From Coriaria nepalensis (lineage: Eukaryota > Streptophyta > Magnoliopsida > Cucurbitales > Coriariaceae), in the NCBI GenBank assembly GCA_027186245.1, contig CP114495.1, forward strand, positions 7,370,501 to 7,434,500: 64,000 bases of DNA. The letters are read 5' to 3'. Positions 35,278-47,330 of this stretch are shown piece after piece. The notes below the pieces were generated by a model, which worked only from the letters and a program-made list of their open reading frames with translations, was not told the origin of the DNA and ran no database searches. Both the position numbers and the translations under genes were made by a program. Every line of letters begins with the position of its first letter. The first letter of the stretch is position 1.

Positions 35278-38200
35278 GACAGCTCGGCTTGAGGATTTCG
35301 ATTCAGAGAGAGAGAGAGAGAGAGAAATGACGCGAATTGAAGTCGAAGTGGGAAATGGTAATAGTTTGCGGTGGTGCTTATGTAGAGGAAGGGGAGAAGA
35401 GCAAGAGACGTTAGAGAAAAACCCTAGCTTGTCAATATGACCGTTTGGAGCGTGAATTTGAAATTTAAAAATTAGATTTCATTTATTTATTAAATTTGGG
35501 ATTTTACTAGAACAGTCCTCTTGTCTGAGGAACACCGTGTTATTATTCTCTTACCATATATATATTGTCTAAATCTCATTTTTACTAAAAATTAGTTAAT
35601 TAACAATATATTATAAAATTCATATTTTATTACTCGAATTATTTATTATATTTGGTTTAATAATTTATTTATAATCTTATTACCATCCACATTTTACAGA
35701 AATGTCATAATAATATGTATTAGGATGATAAATGCTTTTTTTTTTTTCTGGTTCAATTAATTATTTTTTAAAAAATTATCGAGAAAACTGAATTTAAGAA
35801 ATTGATTAATTAATTACTATATTCATTATTTTTCAATGAATTGTATATATTTCAATAATATTATATAATTGTATGAAAATTTTGATTAGAGAGAATGAAT
35901 AAGAGCATTCCCACGACTAGAATGGGGGGGGGGGGGGGGGGGGGAAAGAAACATAAAATAGAAATTCTAATGATTTAAGATCTACTTTTGATTTTGAATA
36001 TGGAAATGAGATGTACAATAAAATAATAAAATTAATAACTCTCACCAATCAATCATACACAACCTTCTTAATATTTATTCCCTATTCTTCATCATCTTAC
36101 TCGGCTGCCAATCTTTTTTTTTTTTTTTTTTTTTTTAAAATTGGTCAATATTAATTCATTTAATATGGGTTGGTCCCAAAAAATTGATATTAGAGGTGTG
36201 TATTGGCCAATTGAAACACCGAATAGTGATTGGGTGAAGAATTTTCTACTCGCGGCTGCCAATTTTTAACGATATATGTATGTGGGAAAATTATGTGGGT
36301 TACGTTATGACTTGAAATTGATGACTTAATGCAACAAGTAATGAGTTTGTGACCTATGATGAGGTATACTCTAGTTTTAATATCTCATTTCGATGGGCTT
36401 GAACGTACATAAGATTTAATATGTGATAGTTATTGGGCATTTTTGTGTTTATATTTTGGTTGGGCAATATTGTGAGTTGATGTGAATGTTAACTATCAAA
36501 ATGGTTCATTTATTATATTCTATGAGTATTATCTTAACTTTCAAGTACAAGATATCTTTTAATAAGTGTATACAATCGTCTATCCAAAAAGAGTTATTGT
36601 GTGCTCTAATTAAAAGTTTCGTGAGGGTGTATATAAGAGTATGAGTTACACTAGCATAAAGAGTTTATTATCAATTAAATCTCATTAAAACCAAGATGTA
36701 TCAATTAAAATTACTCAAATTGGAGCATCCTAACTCAAGTTAAGCTCCATTCTATCTCAACTGTTTTTGTTTTCTTATTAGTTTTCTTACCGAACAAGTT
36801 AGAGAATAAATTTGAATTATATATGCAATCTTATCACTCCAACAAGTTTGTTTTCATGCCTCTAATAGTATGGAAGCTGGTTTCAAGTCTTGGAAATATT
36901 TGGAACTCATTTCGGAGATAAATGCCCTTCAATAGAAAAAGTTGTTGTAAGGCAGTGTACCTTCTGCTTTAAGGCATGCTTCTAGTTTTGCTTTAGTTCA
37001 TGTTTTTGTCTAAGCTTTAATTAATCGAAATAGTTGATGCTGTTAAGTCCTTTCAGCTTGCTTGTTTCAAGTTTAAGTATGGTAGTAAGTTTACTTGTAA
37101 TTATTTCATTTTATCTACTTATATGTTAATTTAAATCAAAATGAAATGTATTCTATTTTTTCAGCAAGAACATTGTTCTCTGTTTCATTGTTTCCTCATT
37201 CAATCACTCTTATTCTCACTTGCAACAAATCAACGAAATCAAACAGGTTCTACTACTATTCTATTTGATGATGTCCAAGTTTCAAGCAAGTACTCAGGAA
37301 TAACTACTGAATCCGATAACACAGTGAAGGGCGAAAGTTCAAGCAAAACGTTTCTAGGTATTGGTGGAGTGGGGAAGACGACGATCATAAGGAGAAAAAA
37401 AAAAAAAAAAAAAAAACTATCGACTTGCCATTTGACAAAATCGTCAAAAAATGAAGTTCAAAATTTTTTTTTTAATTTTTTTTATAAATCTTCTGTAAAA
37501 TAGTGTATGGCCTTCTGTCAAGAACTGCTTTAATATGCATGTTTTTATCACCTGATAATTTTAGCTTTAATTTCTGTCTAATTATCAAACAAATCCCTAT
37601 ACCTTTCTAGATCCAAAAATTATCAAATTTCCGTTCCTTCTCTATTTCTCCGGTTTCTCTTCAGCTAATCTTCGATCCATCAAAGACTTATAAAGGCTCG
37701 AAGATTTCCTATTTTCGCATTGTGAAATGATGAATCGGGGTTATGACATAGGATCTGATTTGCTTGTTATAGGAATTTGACTGTGAATGAAGCAATTGTA
37801 ACTGCCTTTTCTTTCTTTCATCCGGGTAAAACACTAATTTTGCAACTTACCGAATTATCAATTTCCCAAATCTGTCTCTCTACTTCTCCAGTTTCTCTCC
37901 GGCGAACGTTCGATCCATCGGAGACTCAAGGTTTGAACATTTTCGTGACGCCGATTAATTGGTACTGGTACGAGTAATAGGCGTAGAATGTAGGTGAATA
38001 CAGTCTCTTTTTTGTATTTTCATAGGCCGACTATAAAAACGACATGTCGAATTATAAAATTGAATCACATGTGGGCTTGCGAATCTCGACTTGAAATGGA
38101 CAAAAATTTAGAAGAACAAGACATGCGAAGTCCAAACCATATTAATTTTTGCGCGTTCCATTACAAGCCTTGAACCCGAACGGAACGATTATGCGATTTC

Positions 38201-38667
38201 AATTCATTGATTGTTGGGCTAAATAGGCTTAATTTGTTGATGGTTTCAGCCTGAAATATTATAATCTGGGCATCTGGCCCAATCCTCGTGGTCCTTTCTC
38301 AGCGAAAAATGAGAGAAAAAGGCCCAATATAAATTTTGACTTTTTGCTGACTTATTTGGTCAGAGCTTTCTGTTGACTAAAATCTTTTGAGAAAAAGCAA
38401 CATATTATTAATAAAATTAAAAATAATAATCATAATAAAGAAAATGATAACAACATATGTGATCGATCTGTAGCTTGTGAATCTCTGGCATGCCTGCACA
38501 AATACTCAACTCGCTGCAGCACGTTTTCACTTTCTCTCCCTTGAGTAGTACCTTACTATCTTTCACACAATCATCAAAACCAAATATAAATAATACAAAA
38601 GAACACAAAAGGGAAAGGTACGAGATATGTTTCAATTTATTGCAGCAACATATATATAGTGTGTATT
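35278..38667. other. Intergenic with homopolymers, small repeats and a P-loop-like ORF
   Basis: No full gene was found in 3.4 kb. Contents: a GA tract in the leader of the preceding gene; a run of about 21 G at 35924-35944; a run of over 20 T near 36117-36137; an open frame at 37141-37503 whose phrase FLGIGGVGKTTIIRR resembles the P-loop of an NB-ARC protein but runs straight into a poly(A) tract at about 37395; and a diverged direct repeat at about 37610-37710 and 37840-37950. Confidence 0.5.
37610..37950. repeat. Diverged direct repeat, about 100 bp
   Basis: TATTTCTCCGGTTTCTCTTC then GATCCATCAAAGACT near 37640-37687 matches TACTTCTCCAGTTTCTCTCC then GATCCATCGGAGACT near 37880-37927, with TTATCAAATTT / TTATCAATTTC upstream of each. 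The copies are about 240 bases apart. It is not coding as far as I can see. Confidence 0.65.
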
Positions 38668-40122
38668 TTAAAGAGTCTTTATGCCATCATAGAACAAGGA
38701 GACGAAAGGGTCCATCTCATCTTTAGGGAGGAATAGACCAATTTCAACCCCTCCATTTCTACACGGACAATCGGACATGGAAATACCTTTACCTGGAAAC
38801 CATTCAATTGAAAGGAACTCATGCTTAATCGGTCTTCCCCACCCGAAATCCAATTCGTAAACTTCATACTTTGGTGACCAAGCTACTCCAACAATTCTAG
38901 GGTTCATCTCCAAAGGGTCCATCTTTGAGATCCTCTCCTCTACTCCAAGAGCCTTTTTCTCCAATCCTATAATGATATCACTAAGTTTTTTGGCAATCCT
39001 CTCCAACCCATCTTTTCCCCTACATTCTCTTGCTTCAACAGTTACATAAAGAGGGAGGAAACAGTTTCCAATGTAATTGGCCGGAACCGGAGGCTCTAAA
39101 CGGCCTCTATAATCTGCCGGGAACTTGAGATGAACCTTTTCCTTACCATCAAATGTTGACGATTTTATCAAGCAAGTTGTAAAATAAGCTAAGGAAACCA
39201 CAAAAGTACTCAAGTGAAGTGGTGTTTGAGTTGTTTTAATAGCTTGTTCTGATAGCCTCCTCTTGAGCTTACCCACATCTTCACGGGTTATCTCGAATGT
39301 GCCATGCACCATGTCAGGTGGACTATCGTACGTAAGTGAACACTTGAGGCTTTTAGGATGGCGCCCCGACCCATAAAGTTTTGCACTTAGGTTCAAGGCA
39401 TGCATATCGAGCCCGATCGGATCTATGACAAGGGTCCTATCAAAGATTGGAATCAGTTCTCGAGGCAACGCGATAGTGATTTCCTTGTTTTCATCTTGAC
39501 TTGTAACGAGTTTGTTGCAAAGGTAAGCCCATGACTTGAGGATCATAGATAAACTTTTCCCGTCGACAACCGCATGGTGAAAACTCATGCCAATGCAAAA
39601 CCCATGGTTTCGAAATAGAGTTACTTGGAATGCTAATATTGGGACAATGGTGTCATTACAATTAGCTTCATGTCGTTTGGGTAAGAGAAGGTGAGATGCT
39701 TTAGCTTCACGTATAGTGTGGCCTGATAGATGGTTGAAAATTTGGTCAGTCGAATCGGAAAGAGAATATTCCGCTACGACGAGTGAAACTGAATCTCCCG
39801 GCTTGTAAAGGATGAAGGGTTTGGAAGAATTTTCGGGCCAGGTGAGCTTTCCAGCAAGAGGGAAGTAGTGTTGGAGGGTTAGAGAGAGAGTGTGTTTGAG
39901 TGTAGGAAGGATTGAGTTGAAGAATAAGGAGGAGTCTAAATCAAGGATGGAGTAATAGAAGAGTTGTTCCATTGGCGAAACCTTGGTCCAAAGTGTGTCA
40001 AAGAAGGTGAGAGGGAGAGAGCATTCATGATGTGGGCCTGAAATTTCTGGACAAGTACTATTACTAGATGGTGGAGCAACCTTACTAACTTGCAGTATCT
40101 TAACTGGGTTGGTTTGCTCCAT
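38668..40122 (-). CDS. BAHD acyltransferase, malonyl/coumaroyltransferase-like, intronless
   Basis: BAHD enzymes move an acyl group from a CoA thioester to an alcohol or amine in the cytosol. This single exon encodes 484 residues. The catalytic HxxxD motif is HAVVD (His183, Asp187) and the structural DFGWG motif is at 425-429, both intact. NYIGNC at 349-354 corresponds to the YFGNC motif of the anthocyanin/flavonoid glucoside acyltransferase clade. PLAGKLTW at 88-95 and the first 100 residues also fit that clade (phenolic-glucoside malonyltransferase-like). Length is normal for the family, and the absence of an intron is common in this clade. Acyl donor and acceptor cannot be read from sequence alone. 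A TATATATA stretch near 40313-40322 could be its TATA box. No neighbour belongs to an obvious pathway with it. Confidence 0.95.
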   Translation of the reverse strand: MEQTNPVKILQVSKVAPPSSNSTCPEISGPHHECSLPLTFFDTLWTKVSPMEQLFYYSILDLDSSLFFNSILPTLKHTLSLTLQHYFPLAGKLTWPENSSKPFILYKPGDSVSLVVAEYSLSDSTDQIFNHLSGHTIREAKASHLLLPKRHEANCNDTIVPILAFQVTLFRNHGFCIGMSFHHAVVDGKSLSMILKSWAYLCNKLVTSQDENKEITIALPRELIPIFDRTLVIDPIGLDMHALNLSAKLYGSGRHPKSLKCSLTYDSPPDMVHGTFEITREDVGKLKRRLSEQAIKTTQTPLHLSTFVVSLAYFTTCLIKSSTFDGKEKVHLKFPADYRGRLEPPVPANYIGNCFLPLYVTVEARECRGKDGLERIAKKLSDIIIGLEKKALGVEERISKMDPLEMNPRIVGVAWSPKYEVYELDFGWGRPIKHEFLSIEWFPGKGISMSDCPCRNGGVEIGLFLPKDEMDPFVSLFYDGIKTL

Positions 40123-40434
40123 ATTATCAAGAACTTTTTTTTCCCCCCCCTTTGCTCAGTAAGAAATTGAGCATGAGAACACAAAACCCACTGCTGTATG
40201 TATATGAAGGAGGAGTGAGAGGCACCTGAAAAAGAGGATGATGATGAAGAACAAGGGAAAAATGTCTTTTCCCTACCTCTTACCAACTTTGGGATAACAA
40301 CTGAAGCAAAAGATATATATATACTTTTTCTTTTCCTTTCCTTTTTTTCTCAACCATCGCTTTAGCACTATCATCATTGCTCTCAAGCATAAGATTTAAA
40401 GAGCAAAGATAAATGACAAACACATTCTCACTTT

Positions 40435-43400
40435 AGAAAAGAATTTTAAACTTTTGGTCCTAGCCGTTTGACCACGGGTTTAAAAATATATTTTTTATAT
40501 TTTAAAATTTCATTTCTTTATTTTAAAGTATGAAATATGAAAATAGCTACAAAAGTAATAAAATATGAAAATAATTATTAAATTAGTAGTGAAAATTATA
40601 TTATTGAAGGATAAAAATTAAGTTAAAAGTTATTCTCTAATAATTACTTATTTTTTATTTTTGAATTTCAAAATAAAACATAACTAAACAAGCTATTTGA
40701 TCATAACTTCTTTCTAGATTGTGATGATAATAGAGTGAGTTCACATCTTACCGTTGAACTATGTTGGTTACACAATTATGATCCTTATTAGTCTAACTTC
40801 TTGTTTTTGGTAGAATTTATAAAGTGCTTATATGCGAAAATATGTGTTTTTAATCTTATTTATTTAATTTTATGAAAAACCATGCTTATTGGAATTTTAG
40901 AAATGTGATTTGATACCGTGTTTCAAGTATAATTTTCATATTTTTGAAGTTGAAAATAAAAATGAGACTATGTAATATATTTGGGTGAGTCGGCTCACCA
41001 CAATAGTCACTATGGGTGGCGGCAGGCTGCCACTGACCGTGGGCGGTAGATGTGGTGATGGAGCCGAAGCCCCTTTTGGATAAAAGTGGATCCCACTTAC
41101 TTGGAAGTTAATAAATAAAAAGTCTCGCGAAAAAGGGTTAATTTGAAATAGATATCTACTATTTTGTCGTGAGTTTAAAATTTTATTTTTATATTTTAAA
41201 AATGTATTTCTTTATTTTAAAATATACAAATAATTATTAAATGAATGTAGCAATAATAAAATATGAAAATAATTATCAAATTAGTACGCTAAAGTGAAAA
41301 TCATATTATTAGGAGACAAAAGTTATTTCAAAGGTTATTCCCTAAAAATTACCTATTTTTAATTATGAATTCTAAAAACATAAATATGTGACTAAATAAG
41401 CTATTTGGTCATAAATTCTTTTAAGATTGTAATGATAATAGAGTGACTCTATATCTAGAGGTAGCGATTCATGCTGGTACGGCCTAACCCGACATGATAT
41501 GACTTGGGTACAGCATGCATTGGTTCGTGCTTATGTCTGTGCCTAAAAATAAGGGTAGGATACGAAATAGATATAGTAACGGACTATAAAATATGTCGTG
41601 CTAACTTGTGAGCTCATTTCAACCCGTGGCTTTGCTTTTAAAAAAAAAAAAAATTTAAATAAGAGAAGAGTTTTAAAATGATTAGTAAAATATTAATATT
41701 ATAATACATATTTATATATTATTAATAATTCTTAATAGTTATTATTTAGTAAATTAGGAGTTAGCATTATTAATAATTAAAATTATAAATAAAATATAAA
41801 AATTATTATTTTGGCCAAATAAAATTTTATATTAATTGAAAAGTTTTAAGGTACAAAATGATTCCACTAAAAAAAACCCCTCCCAGCCATGGTATGAGAA
41901 AAACCAGTCATGATAAAAGAAAAAACAATCATCAACTTATGATATAAGATCTAAAAATGAAAAATAAAAATAATAAGAAATTTATAATTATAAATCTCCT
42001 ATACCATCCAGACTAGAACTAGAATTTTCGTATTCGAGGTTTAAAGAATCGAAAACTTCGACTAAATTTTCACTTTTCATACGATATTGATCTATTTTGA
42101 GGCGCATTTCCAATATCATAGGAAAAATAATAATTCTACAATCTCTGGTGTTAATGATATTTTTTGATCAGTAATAATTAGTCCACTTATACTAAAAGTT
42201 TATTATGAAAAAATTGTTGAAACTAGAATAATTAAGACGTCACATGCCAATCGGGCTAATATTAGAAAAATGAACGAGTTTAACTTTCACCATTCCAAAA
42301 TATTAAAGTTTCATTCTTCATCTCAATCACCATATTACATAATACTAGACCTACGATTGTAATAGAAGGCTTCGCCGATTCCAAAATTAGACTATCTTAC
42401 TTAAAACTTGGACTTGAAGAACCTTTCCACTTTAAGAATATTTCTCATAACAATATATCTTATGTTTGTTTTTTCTTTCATTGTTGACCGCTGTACTTAT
42501 TTTCATATACACTAAAAATTGGATGCAACTGATCATAAACATTAGCAATTTGGGTAATATAATAATACTGTAAGTTATTATTAATAAAAATAAGAATTAG
42601 TTTATAACTTTCAAGTTAAATCTTAAGAAATATAATATTTTTTGTTGAACTACGATGGTTAGATAATTATGATATTTTTTAGTCTAAATTTTTGGTTTGG
42701 GTAAAATCTATGAAATGCTTGTACGTAAATATATGTTTTTGGTCTTTTTTATGTGAGTTTATGAAAAACTATGCTCGCTGGAATTTCAGAAAAGTGACCC
42801 AATATTGTGATTCAAATATGATTTTCATGTTTTTGAATCCGAAAATGAAAAGAGAACCATTTGACACATTTGAGTGAGTTAGCCCGCCACAACCGCCACT
42901 ATGGGCGGCGGCTGGTTGTAGCTGGCCTATGCGCATGCAGCAGGCTGTTACTACCCATGGGCAGCAGAGGTGGTGGTGGGCCGAGTACCCTCTCGGATAA
43001 AGGTGGGTCCCACGTACTTGGAGGATAATGAGCAAAAAGTATGGTTTTGATAAGTAAGTAGATCTTAACTTGATCATGGCCCGTTTTGCCACGAGTTTAT
43101 AAATATATTTTTATATTTTTAAAATGTATTTTTCGATTTTAAAATATGAAAATAATTATTCAATAAGTATAAAATGTAATAAAAATATGAAATTATTATC
43201 AAATTAGTATGCTAAAGTGAAAATCGTATTATTGAGGAGCAAAAATTATTTCAAAGTTTATTTCCTAATAATTATCAATTTTTTACTTTTGAATTCCAAA
43301 AATAGAAATACATAACGAAACAGGCAATCAGATCATAAACTCTTTCAAGATTGTGATGATAATAGAGCGAGTTCACATCTTACCGTTGAACTATGCTGGT

Positions 43401-43445
43401 TAGACAATTAAGATACTTTTTAGTCTAAATTATTGGTTTGGGTTG
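40435..43445. repeat. Tandem A-B repeat of about 700 bp, interrupted by a hAT insertion
   Basis: Two modules alternate. Module A (starts near 40472, 41168 and 43089) begins CACGGGTTTA or CACGAGTTTA and ends GATGATAATAGAG. Module B (starts near 40753, 42644 and 43384) begins GTTGAACTATG-like, contains a GC-rich core around GGGTGGCGGCAGGCTGCC (about 41012) or GGGCGGCGGCTGG (about 42903), and ends with CCCACTTACTTGGA or CCCACGTACTTGGA. Spacings A-B of 281 and 295 and B-A of 415 and 445 are consistent. The order is A1-B1-A2-insert-B2-A3-partial B3. The array is non-coding and its origin is unknown. Confidence 0.85.
41455..42643 (-). mobile_element. Decayed hAT transposon inserted in the tandem repeat
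   Basis: The 1.19-kb interval replaces the expected A2-B2 junction of the surrounding repeat. Its left edge reads CTAGAGGTAGCGATTCATGC followed by GGCCTAACCCGACATGATAT, like the TAGAGGTGGCAA-type ends of plant hAT elements. On the minus strand around 42225-42138 a frame with stops reads TFSISGLIITDQKISLTPE, which matches the hAT C-terminal dimerisation region (usual form AFSISGRII...SLTPE.VE). The right terminal repeat was not found. No active transposase remains. Confidence 0.7.
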
Positions 43446-44826
43446 GTACAACTTTATCATAATTTTGAGATATTTAATTTAAATGATAAATTTACTTTTT
43501 TGTTCTTTATAGTGTGATTTGTATCCGAGGAGGAATTCTACTCCTATCATCCATCAATCTCAAACTAACAGACCGAGAAAGGAATCCTTGATAAAGAAAT
43601 GCAAAGCAACACCACGACTAATATTCGCAATAACATCAACTACAAAATTACATTTTCTATAAATACGATGCACCAAAATAGGTAAAAAAATGAATTTTAA
43701 ATTAAATAAATTTAATTTGGAATTAAATAAAATTATAAAAGATGTTGATAAAATTTTCTTGTTGGTATGATATAGAATCTAATTGGTCACACACATAAGA
43801 TATAAAATAATACAGTTAAAGTTTCGTCAGAAAAAAATGAAAAATAAACCAAAACCATTTTAGGCGTAAAATAGTAATTTATTCTATAGTTTGACTATAG
43901 GGGAAAATGGTAATTATTAATTTGTTAATTTAATGTCATATAATTCTAGTAGTACAACTAAGTATGATATTGAATCAAATTAAAATTAATAAGTTACACA
44001 TGAATTTTTATTTAATTATAAAGGATTCTAAATATTCATAATTAATAATCAGACATTAAATAGTTAATCGACAAATTATTAATTAGATTTTTATGGGTTC
44101 ATATTAATCAAAGAGTTGATTAAATAACTCATGTGTATAACTCATGAGTTGTCGGCTATTGAATGGACTTTAACTCATCCCACTTTTGTGTTTTAAGGCA
44201 AATATGATTCTTTTTTAGATAAGAAAATTATGACCTAGCATTTGCCTATAAATACAGGGCATATGATGGCTGAAATCAATAAGTGCTCACACAAGCCTCT
44301 TGGTCGAAAATCGAAGAGAGAAAAAAAAGTCTTTTTCATTCCTTTTTCCTGAACTTATTATTTTATGAGTTGATATCTTAACTATAAACTTTACCATGTG
44401 AAACGAATCGTGTAAATAATAGTTAGAGGTCGAACACATGATTGTCTCTCCATCTTATTCAAAAAGAGTTCTATAAATCAAAATAGTTATCTCTTTCACT
44501 AAATCTTGATTTAATATTGATATGATTGATTGTGTCTTCTGTAAAAATATATTATATATGATATAATTATTGTATGATCGATCTGCATAGAAACTATGCA
44601 TAATACGATCTAATCCAGCTAAAATATTAAATATTTCTTCTATTATATTTATTTTTTTAAAATGTGTATCCATTTCCTAATAGCTCATCCCTAATTGGAA
44701 TGGTTCAATGAATATGGGTGTAAAGAAAGATTAACAAGCTTCCCATAATCAACGTTTGTCACTACTGTTAGACCAAATGTCTAAATGAGTATTGATTTAC
44801 CACACGATACAGGTGCTAGATTTATA

Positions 44827-44860
<34 letters not shown>

Positions 44861-46011
44861 TTAAATGGGAAAACAGATGTCAAGGTCAGAAGGAGAGATT
44901 ATATATTTATAGTACCAAGATCTTATTATAGTAGGATATGTCGTTATTGTTTGGATAGTTAAATAGTTGATCATTAGCTTGTCTTACCAGCTGCAAACAC
45001 ATCAGTGTGTTCTCGTTTATATCATTAAAACTGGCTTGTATAATGGAATGAGAAATGAATGGACGTATAATGATTTTGTAGTATATATTAAGATGGGGTA
45101 TTTGAAATAGTAGATAGTGAAGGTATTTGTTCGGAATATGTGTAGTCGCAAGAATTATTTATGCAATACTTAGATAATTTATTTAAGTATTTATAGTATA
45201 ATTTTTTTTTTCTTCAAATTTTTCAATATTTTATGATATAATCAATAAAAGTTTAATTTCTAATATAATTTTCCTTCATTTAAGGGGTATTATTCATAAT
45301 TATTGTCGATAGAAATTCGCATATACTCATTTTCCTTATGATTTAACAATTGAATAACATTAATATAAAAAGGAGGTTCAAAAAAGGATAAAAAGGTTTA
45401 AACTCTTAAAATCATTGTGCAGCACACATTGTTGTCGTCTTCCTCCTCCTCCTCCTCCTCATTATCTAAACTCATTTTCGATATGCTTGTTTCCATCATG
45501 TGGAAGTGCCCTACAAATTAAAAGCTCATATCATATTAGATTTAAAACTAATATCAAAAGGGGGCTTGACAAAATTGAGAATAGGTCAGAATGTAGCGTA
45601 AAACAAAAGAGAGAGAGTGCGTCGGGTGAAGAGAGAGAGGGAGAAAATGAAGGTTCTCTTAGTTTTTCCTTTTAGAGATAAAAGGGTCGTTTGTGGTCTA
45701 ATTGAGTTGAAAATTTAGTGGTTATTTCTGGTAAGGAAAGCTTTCACTTGACTGGTGTTGATTATTGAAATTCATTTTCAATTCACCGGTATTTCTATCT
45801 CTATCTCTATGGTAGAAAAACTATTGTAATCTCATTATTATCATAGTGAAAGATTTGACTGGACTAGCTCTTGTTATTTTACTTTCACATTGAAAGGTTT
45901 TGTATGTAAATATTCTGGTGTCTTTTCTTTGTGGTTGCTAATTATATTTTTTGTTGGATTGTGAGTTGCCTATTTATTTTGCACAATAAATTTTGTTGGA
46001 TGGTATGTAAG
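43446..46011. other. Intergenic, AT-rich, possible solo-LTR-like sequence
   Basis: No gene was found. At about 44250 the phrase CCTATAAATACAGGGCATAT looks like a TATA box followed by a short leader (to about 44430), as in retrotransposon LTRs. No paired repeat was found. A (TA)n tract followed by T-run lies at about 44827-44861 and a (CCT)n tract near 45438-45456. The stretch 45790-45990 could be the end of a copia LTR or leader because it directly precedes copia pol sequence; this is a guess. Confidence 0.35.
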
Positions 46012-47101
46012 GTGAAAAAGGCTAATCATAGGGTAAAGCAGTCTCTAGGAGCTTGATTTGGTTGATTCACCGAGTCTTTGAAGAATTTTGGTTATAAACA
46101 AAGTAACTCGGATATTACTTTGTTTTTGAAGCACGAAAGAGGTAAAATCACCGGTCTAATTATCTATGTTGACAATATGGTAGTGACAGTTAATGATCAT
46201 GAGAAAATTTCTAGTTTACAAAAGTATTTAGTTTCTGAGTTTGAGATGAATCAACTTGGAGACCTGAAATATTTTCTAAGAATTGCAGTAGCTTGATCAA
46301 AGCATGAAACTTTCTTATCTCAGAGAAAATATGTTCTTAACCTATTATCTGAGATTGGGATGTTAGGGTGTAAGCCAATTGACACTCCAATGGAACAGAA
46401 TCATGAGTTATTTGATAATTTGAATACTTCTCCTACTGATAAAGAGGGATACTAGAGACTTGTGGGTAAATTGATCTATTTATCTCATACTAGACCATAT
46501 ATTGCATATGCAATAAATGTTGTGAGCTAGTTTATGCATTATCCACAAAAACCGCTTATGAATGTTGTAGATCATATATTGGGATACTTTAAATCAGCTC
46601 CGAGTAAGGGTCTATTGTTCTCTAATCACGATCGCTTGGAGATTGAAGGCTACAATAATGTTGATTGGGCAAGCTCAAATGACAATCAAAGGTGTACCTC
46701 AGGATACTTGGTGGAATCTTATAACTTAGAGAAGGAAGAAGCAACTAATAGTAGAAAGATCAAGTGCAGAAGCTGAATATAAAAGTATGGCATTTTGGGT
46801 ATGCGAGTTGCTTTGGTTAAAAAAACTTAATGCATGACTTGGGGTTTGAACATAAAATGGCAATGAATCTACATTGTGACAACAAATTAACTATAGATAT
46901 TTCTCACAATCATGTCCAGCATGATGAAACTAAACATGTAGAGATTAATACATTTTATAAAGGAAACACTTGAGGCTAGGATTATCGGTTTTCCATTTGT
47001 AAAATACGAAGACCAACTTACATATATTCTCACTAAAGCGGTGGCTAGTAGGACATTTCTTGATTCACTCGACAAGTTGGGCATGTGTGATGTACACACA
47101 T
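46012..47101 (+). mobile_element. Ty1/copia retrotransposon remnant: RT and RNase H, several stops
   Basis: Read forward in one main frame from 46012 this gives the C-terminal half of a copia polyprotein: YKQSNSDITLFLKHERGKIT, the RT active-site region IYVDNMVVT (YVDD changed to YVDN), FEMNQLGDLKYFLRI, then the connection and RNase H region (KLIYLSHTRPYIAYAINVVS, GYNNVDWASSNDNQRCTSGY). The end reads LTKAVASRTFLDSLDKLGMC and DVHTS. Stops at 46294, 46453, 46528 and 46774 and a frameshift near 46730 show it is dead. Gag, protease and integrase are missing upstream, so the element is internally or 5' deleted. Confidence 0.92.
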
Positions 47102-47103
47102 CA

Positions 47104-47330
47104 ACTTGAGGGGAAGGGTTAAAATAATCAATGGAGAATACTTAGAATCACATATTTAATCCCGAAGAATTCTAAGAGTCAAGCATTGATTTAATGACTT
47201 TGTCTATTCTTCTTATAATCTAGCTTGTATTATAAATACCTCCATCTTGGAGAAGAATACATCATCTGAAAATTATTCTAAACGTAGAGTTTTGACAATA
47301 ATGAGGTTCGTGATATATGACAAAAATTGA
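47104..47330 (+). mobile_element. Polypurine tract and 3' LTR of the copia remnant
   Basis: Directly after the end of pol comes TTGAGGGGAAGGG (47105-47117), a typical copia polypurine tract. What follows should be the 3' LTR, with a TATA-like TATAAATACC at 47231-47240. The 3' end of the LTR and a 5' partner were not located, so the right boundary is approximate. Confidence 0.6.

Noticed and set aside
42769..43092. Minus-strand 107-codon frame over the GC-rich module B
   Set aside because: The same region in module B1 is not open in the matching frame, so it is a chance frame in a non-coding repeat.
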